Shown here in pieces: positions 62,611-64,000 of a DNA stretch of 64,000 nt (its first letter is position 1; each line of letters begins with the position of its first letter). The position numbers and the translations under genes were made by a program. The stretch comes from Clostridium sp. MD294. GTDB taxonomy: Bacteria > Bacillota > Clostridia > Lachnospirales > Anaerotignaceae. Location of the stretch: NCBI RefSeq assembly GCF_000364165.2, contig NZ_CP097810.1:2172130-2236129 (forward strand). Direction: 5' to 3'. Below the pieces are notes generated by a model. The model searched no databases. It was not told where the DNA came from and saw only the letters and a list, made by a program, of their open reading frames with translations.

Positions 62611-64000
62611 TTATTCACCTCCATTTAATATATTATAAAGTACTTCCATATCTAAGCTATTTCTAATTGTTTCTGCCAATATATCATACTGTTTTTGTTT
62701 GTACTGTTTCCAATTTACAGTATTCTGCAGCAATTCCTTACTTTCTATTCCCTTTTTATCACACAATGCTTTTAACAGTGCCTTTGCAGTTTCTTCTTCA
62801 TCAAAAATGCCATGTACATAAGTTCCATAACAATTTTGATTTACTGCACCATCTTTTTGAATAGTATTATTATTTTGTATAATTTCACAAATATAATTTT
62901 CATCTTTTATTTGTGTTTGTCCCATATGAATTTCATAGCCACAAAAATACTTTCCAGAAAGTACTTTTAAATCACCAGAAATATTTAAAAACTTTCCTTC
63001 TACTCTTGTCATTGTTTTTTTGTTTTGAAATACAGTACTTACAGGAAGTAGTCCCATTGCTTTTATATTTCCTTTTTTTTCTACACCATATTTATCAATA
63101 ATGATTTCTCCCATCATTTGATAACCACCACAAATACCAAACACTATAACACCTTTTGCTGCTAATTTTTTAATAGCACTTTCTAAACCTTGCTGTCTAA
63201 TATAAAGTAAATCTTCTATAGTATTTTTTGTTCCTGGCAATACTATCATATCTGCATTTTCTAGTTGTTCTGCTTTTTTAACATAATAAACACAAACACC
63301 TTGTATTGCTTCTAATCTATTAAAATCTGTAAAATTTGATATATGAGGTAAATGGATTACCGCAATATTTATAATCGCTTTTTGTTTTTTCTGTTCAAAA
63401 CGTTCTGTTAAGCTATCTTCTTCCTCAATATCTACTGTCATATAAGGTACAACGCCTAATACCTTTTTACAACACTTTTGCTCCAAAAAATCAATACCAG
63501 ATTGCAAAAGCGTAACATCTCCTCTAAATTTATTAATAATAAATCCTTTTATTCTATATTGTTCTTTTTGTTCTAAAAGCATAATCGTTCCAATAAGCTG
63601 AGCAAAAACACCACCTCTATCAATATCTCCTACTAATAACACTGGTGCATTAAAAAGTTCTGCAATACCCATATTTACAATATCATTTTCTTTTAAATTG
63701 ATTTCTGCTGGACTGCCTGCTCCTTCTATTACAATGACATCATACTGTTTCTGTAACGTTTGATATGCCTTTTTAATTTCTGGTAAAAAATTTTTCTTTT
63801 TTTCAAAATATTCTTTTGCACTATAATTGCCTATTACTTTTCCGTTTAATATTACTTGAGAACCTATTTCATTTGTTGGCTTTAACAATATAGGGTTCAT
63901 TAATACAGAAGGTTCTATTCCTGCTGCTTCACATTGCATTACTTGTGCTCTTCCCATTTCCAAGCCTTCTTTTGTAATAAAAGAATTTAAAGCCATATTT
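62611..64000 (-). CDS. cobQ: Cobyric acid synthase, N-terminus cut by window edge
   Basis: This amidotransferase amidates cobyrinate a,c-diamide using glutamine. The visible 462 codons start inside the family sequence at ...NMALNSFITKEGLEMGRAQVMQCEAAGIEP, where the P-loop part (normally about 40 residues before) lies off the right edge; the ATG at 63996 is therefore an internal Met. The C-terminal glutaminase domain has the nucleophile Cys in VIVFGICGGYQMMGE and the His-Gly motif in TYVHGIFDEE. It leads into cbiC. Confidence 0.94.
   Translation of the reverse strand, partial: NMALNSFITKEGLEMGRAQVMQCEAAGIEPSVLMNPILLKPTNEIGSQVILNGKVIGNYSAKEYFEKKKNFLPEIKKAYQTLQKQYDVIVIEGAGSPAEINLKENDIVNMGIAELFNAPVLLVGDIDRGGVFAQLIGTIMLLEQKEQYRIKGFIINKFRGDVTLLQSGIDFLEQKCCKKVLGVVPYMTVDIEEEDSLTERFEQKKQKAIINIAVIHLPHISNFTDFNRLEAIQGVCVYYVKKAEQLENADMIVLPGTKNTIEDLLYIRQQGLESAIKKLAAKGVIVFGICGGYQMMGEIIIDKYGVEKKGNIKAMGLLPVSTVFQNKKTMTRVEGKFLNISGDLKVLSGKYFCGYEIHMGQTQIKDENYICEIIQNNNTIQKDGAVNQNCYGTYVHGIFDEEETAKALLKALCDKKGIESKELLQNTVNWKQYKQKQYDILAETIRNSLDMEVLYNILNGGE

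Overview
The window is AT-rich DNA (roughly 30% G+C by eye) from a low-GC, anaerobic, endospore-forming member of the Clostridia, most like Lachnospirales. The evidence is strong AGGAGG-type ribosome sites, a full-length sigma-K gene with a pro-sequence, a T-box leader, a LicT/GlcT-type antiterminator with its RNA target, TrhP/TrmR, and an anaerobic-type set of cobalamin genes. No tRNA, rRNA, CRISPR array, prophage or complete insertion sequence is visible. The assignment to order is inference. Both ends cut genes: an amylosucrase-like GH13 gene on the left and cobyric acid synthase on the right.

Region 1 (1-8540) is an alpha-glucoside locus: GH13_4 amylosucrase-like enzyme, two sugar ABC permeases, a lipoprotein binding protein, a divergent AraC regulator, an MsmK-type ATPase and a GH31 alpha-glucosidase. 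The araC gene sits between two inverted copies (about 113 bp, about 80% identical) of one promoter/operator, so one regulator probably drives both the transport operon and its ATPase. Region 2 (8571-20976) holds a secreted nuclease with a small partner gene, sigK with its own sigma-K-type promoter, the mltG-trmR-trhP cluster (tRNA U34 5-methoxyuridine pathway), folC, a zinc-ribbon/TPR membrane protein, aroD and several uncharacterised genes. Region 3 (21144-28656) holds ptsG with a promoter, RAT and terminator leader, its antiterminator, a YitT protein and a two-component system.

Region 4 (28766-45577) holds an EamA transporter, addA without addB beside it, CorA, a cation:proton antiporter, metA under a methionine T-box, topB, a DegV protein, a DUF4397 protein, a MATE pump and a methyltransferase. 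Region 5 (45771-64000) holds a pentapeptide-like gene broken by one in-frame TGA, the run rluB, dacF-like, scpB, scpA and an M50-like gene (the last lacking a zinc-ligand histidine), a degenerate GGDEF/EAL protein next to a FapA-like protein, an ECF sigma/anti-sigma set, a small alarmone synthetase, a ROK glucokinase, endonuclease V and the cobalamin genes cbiC and cobQ.

The most notable find is a 209-210 bp, hairpin-rich, relatively GC-rich repeat present twice (24549-24757 and 35168-35377). Each copy sits inside a different intrinsic terminator, and in each case the complete terminator stem-loop (25 bp in one, 30 bp in the other) is duplicated as the flanking direct repeat. This looks like a small non-autonomous mobile element that targets terminator hairpins and duplicates the whole hairpin.
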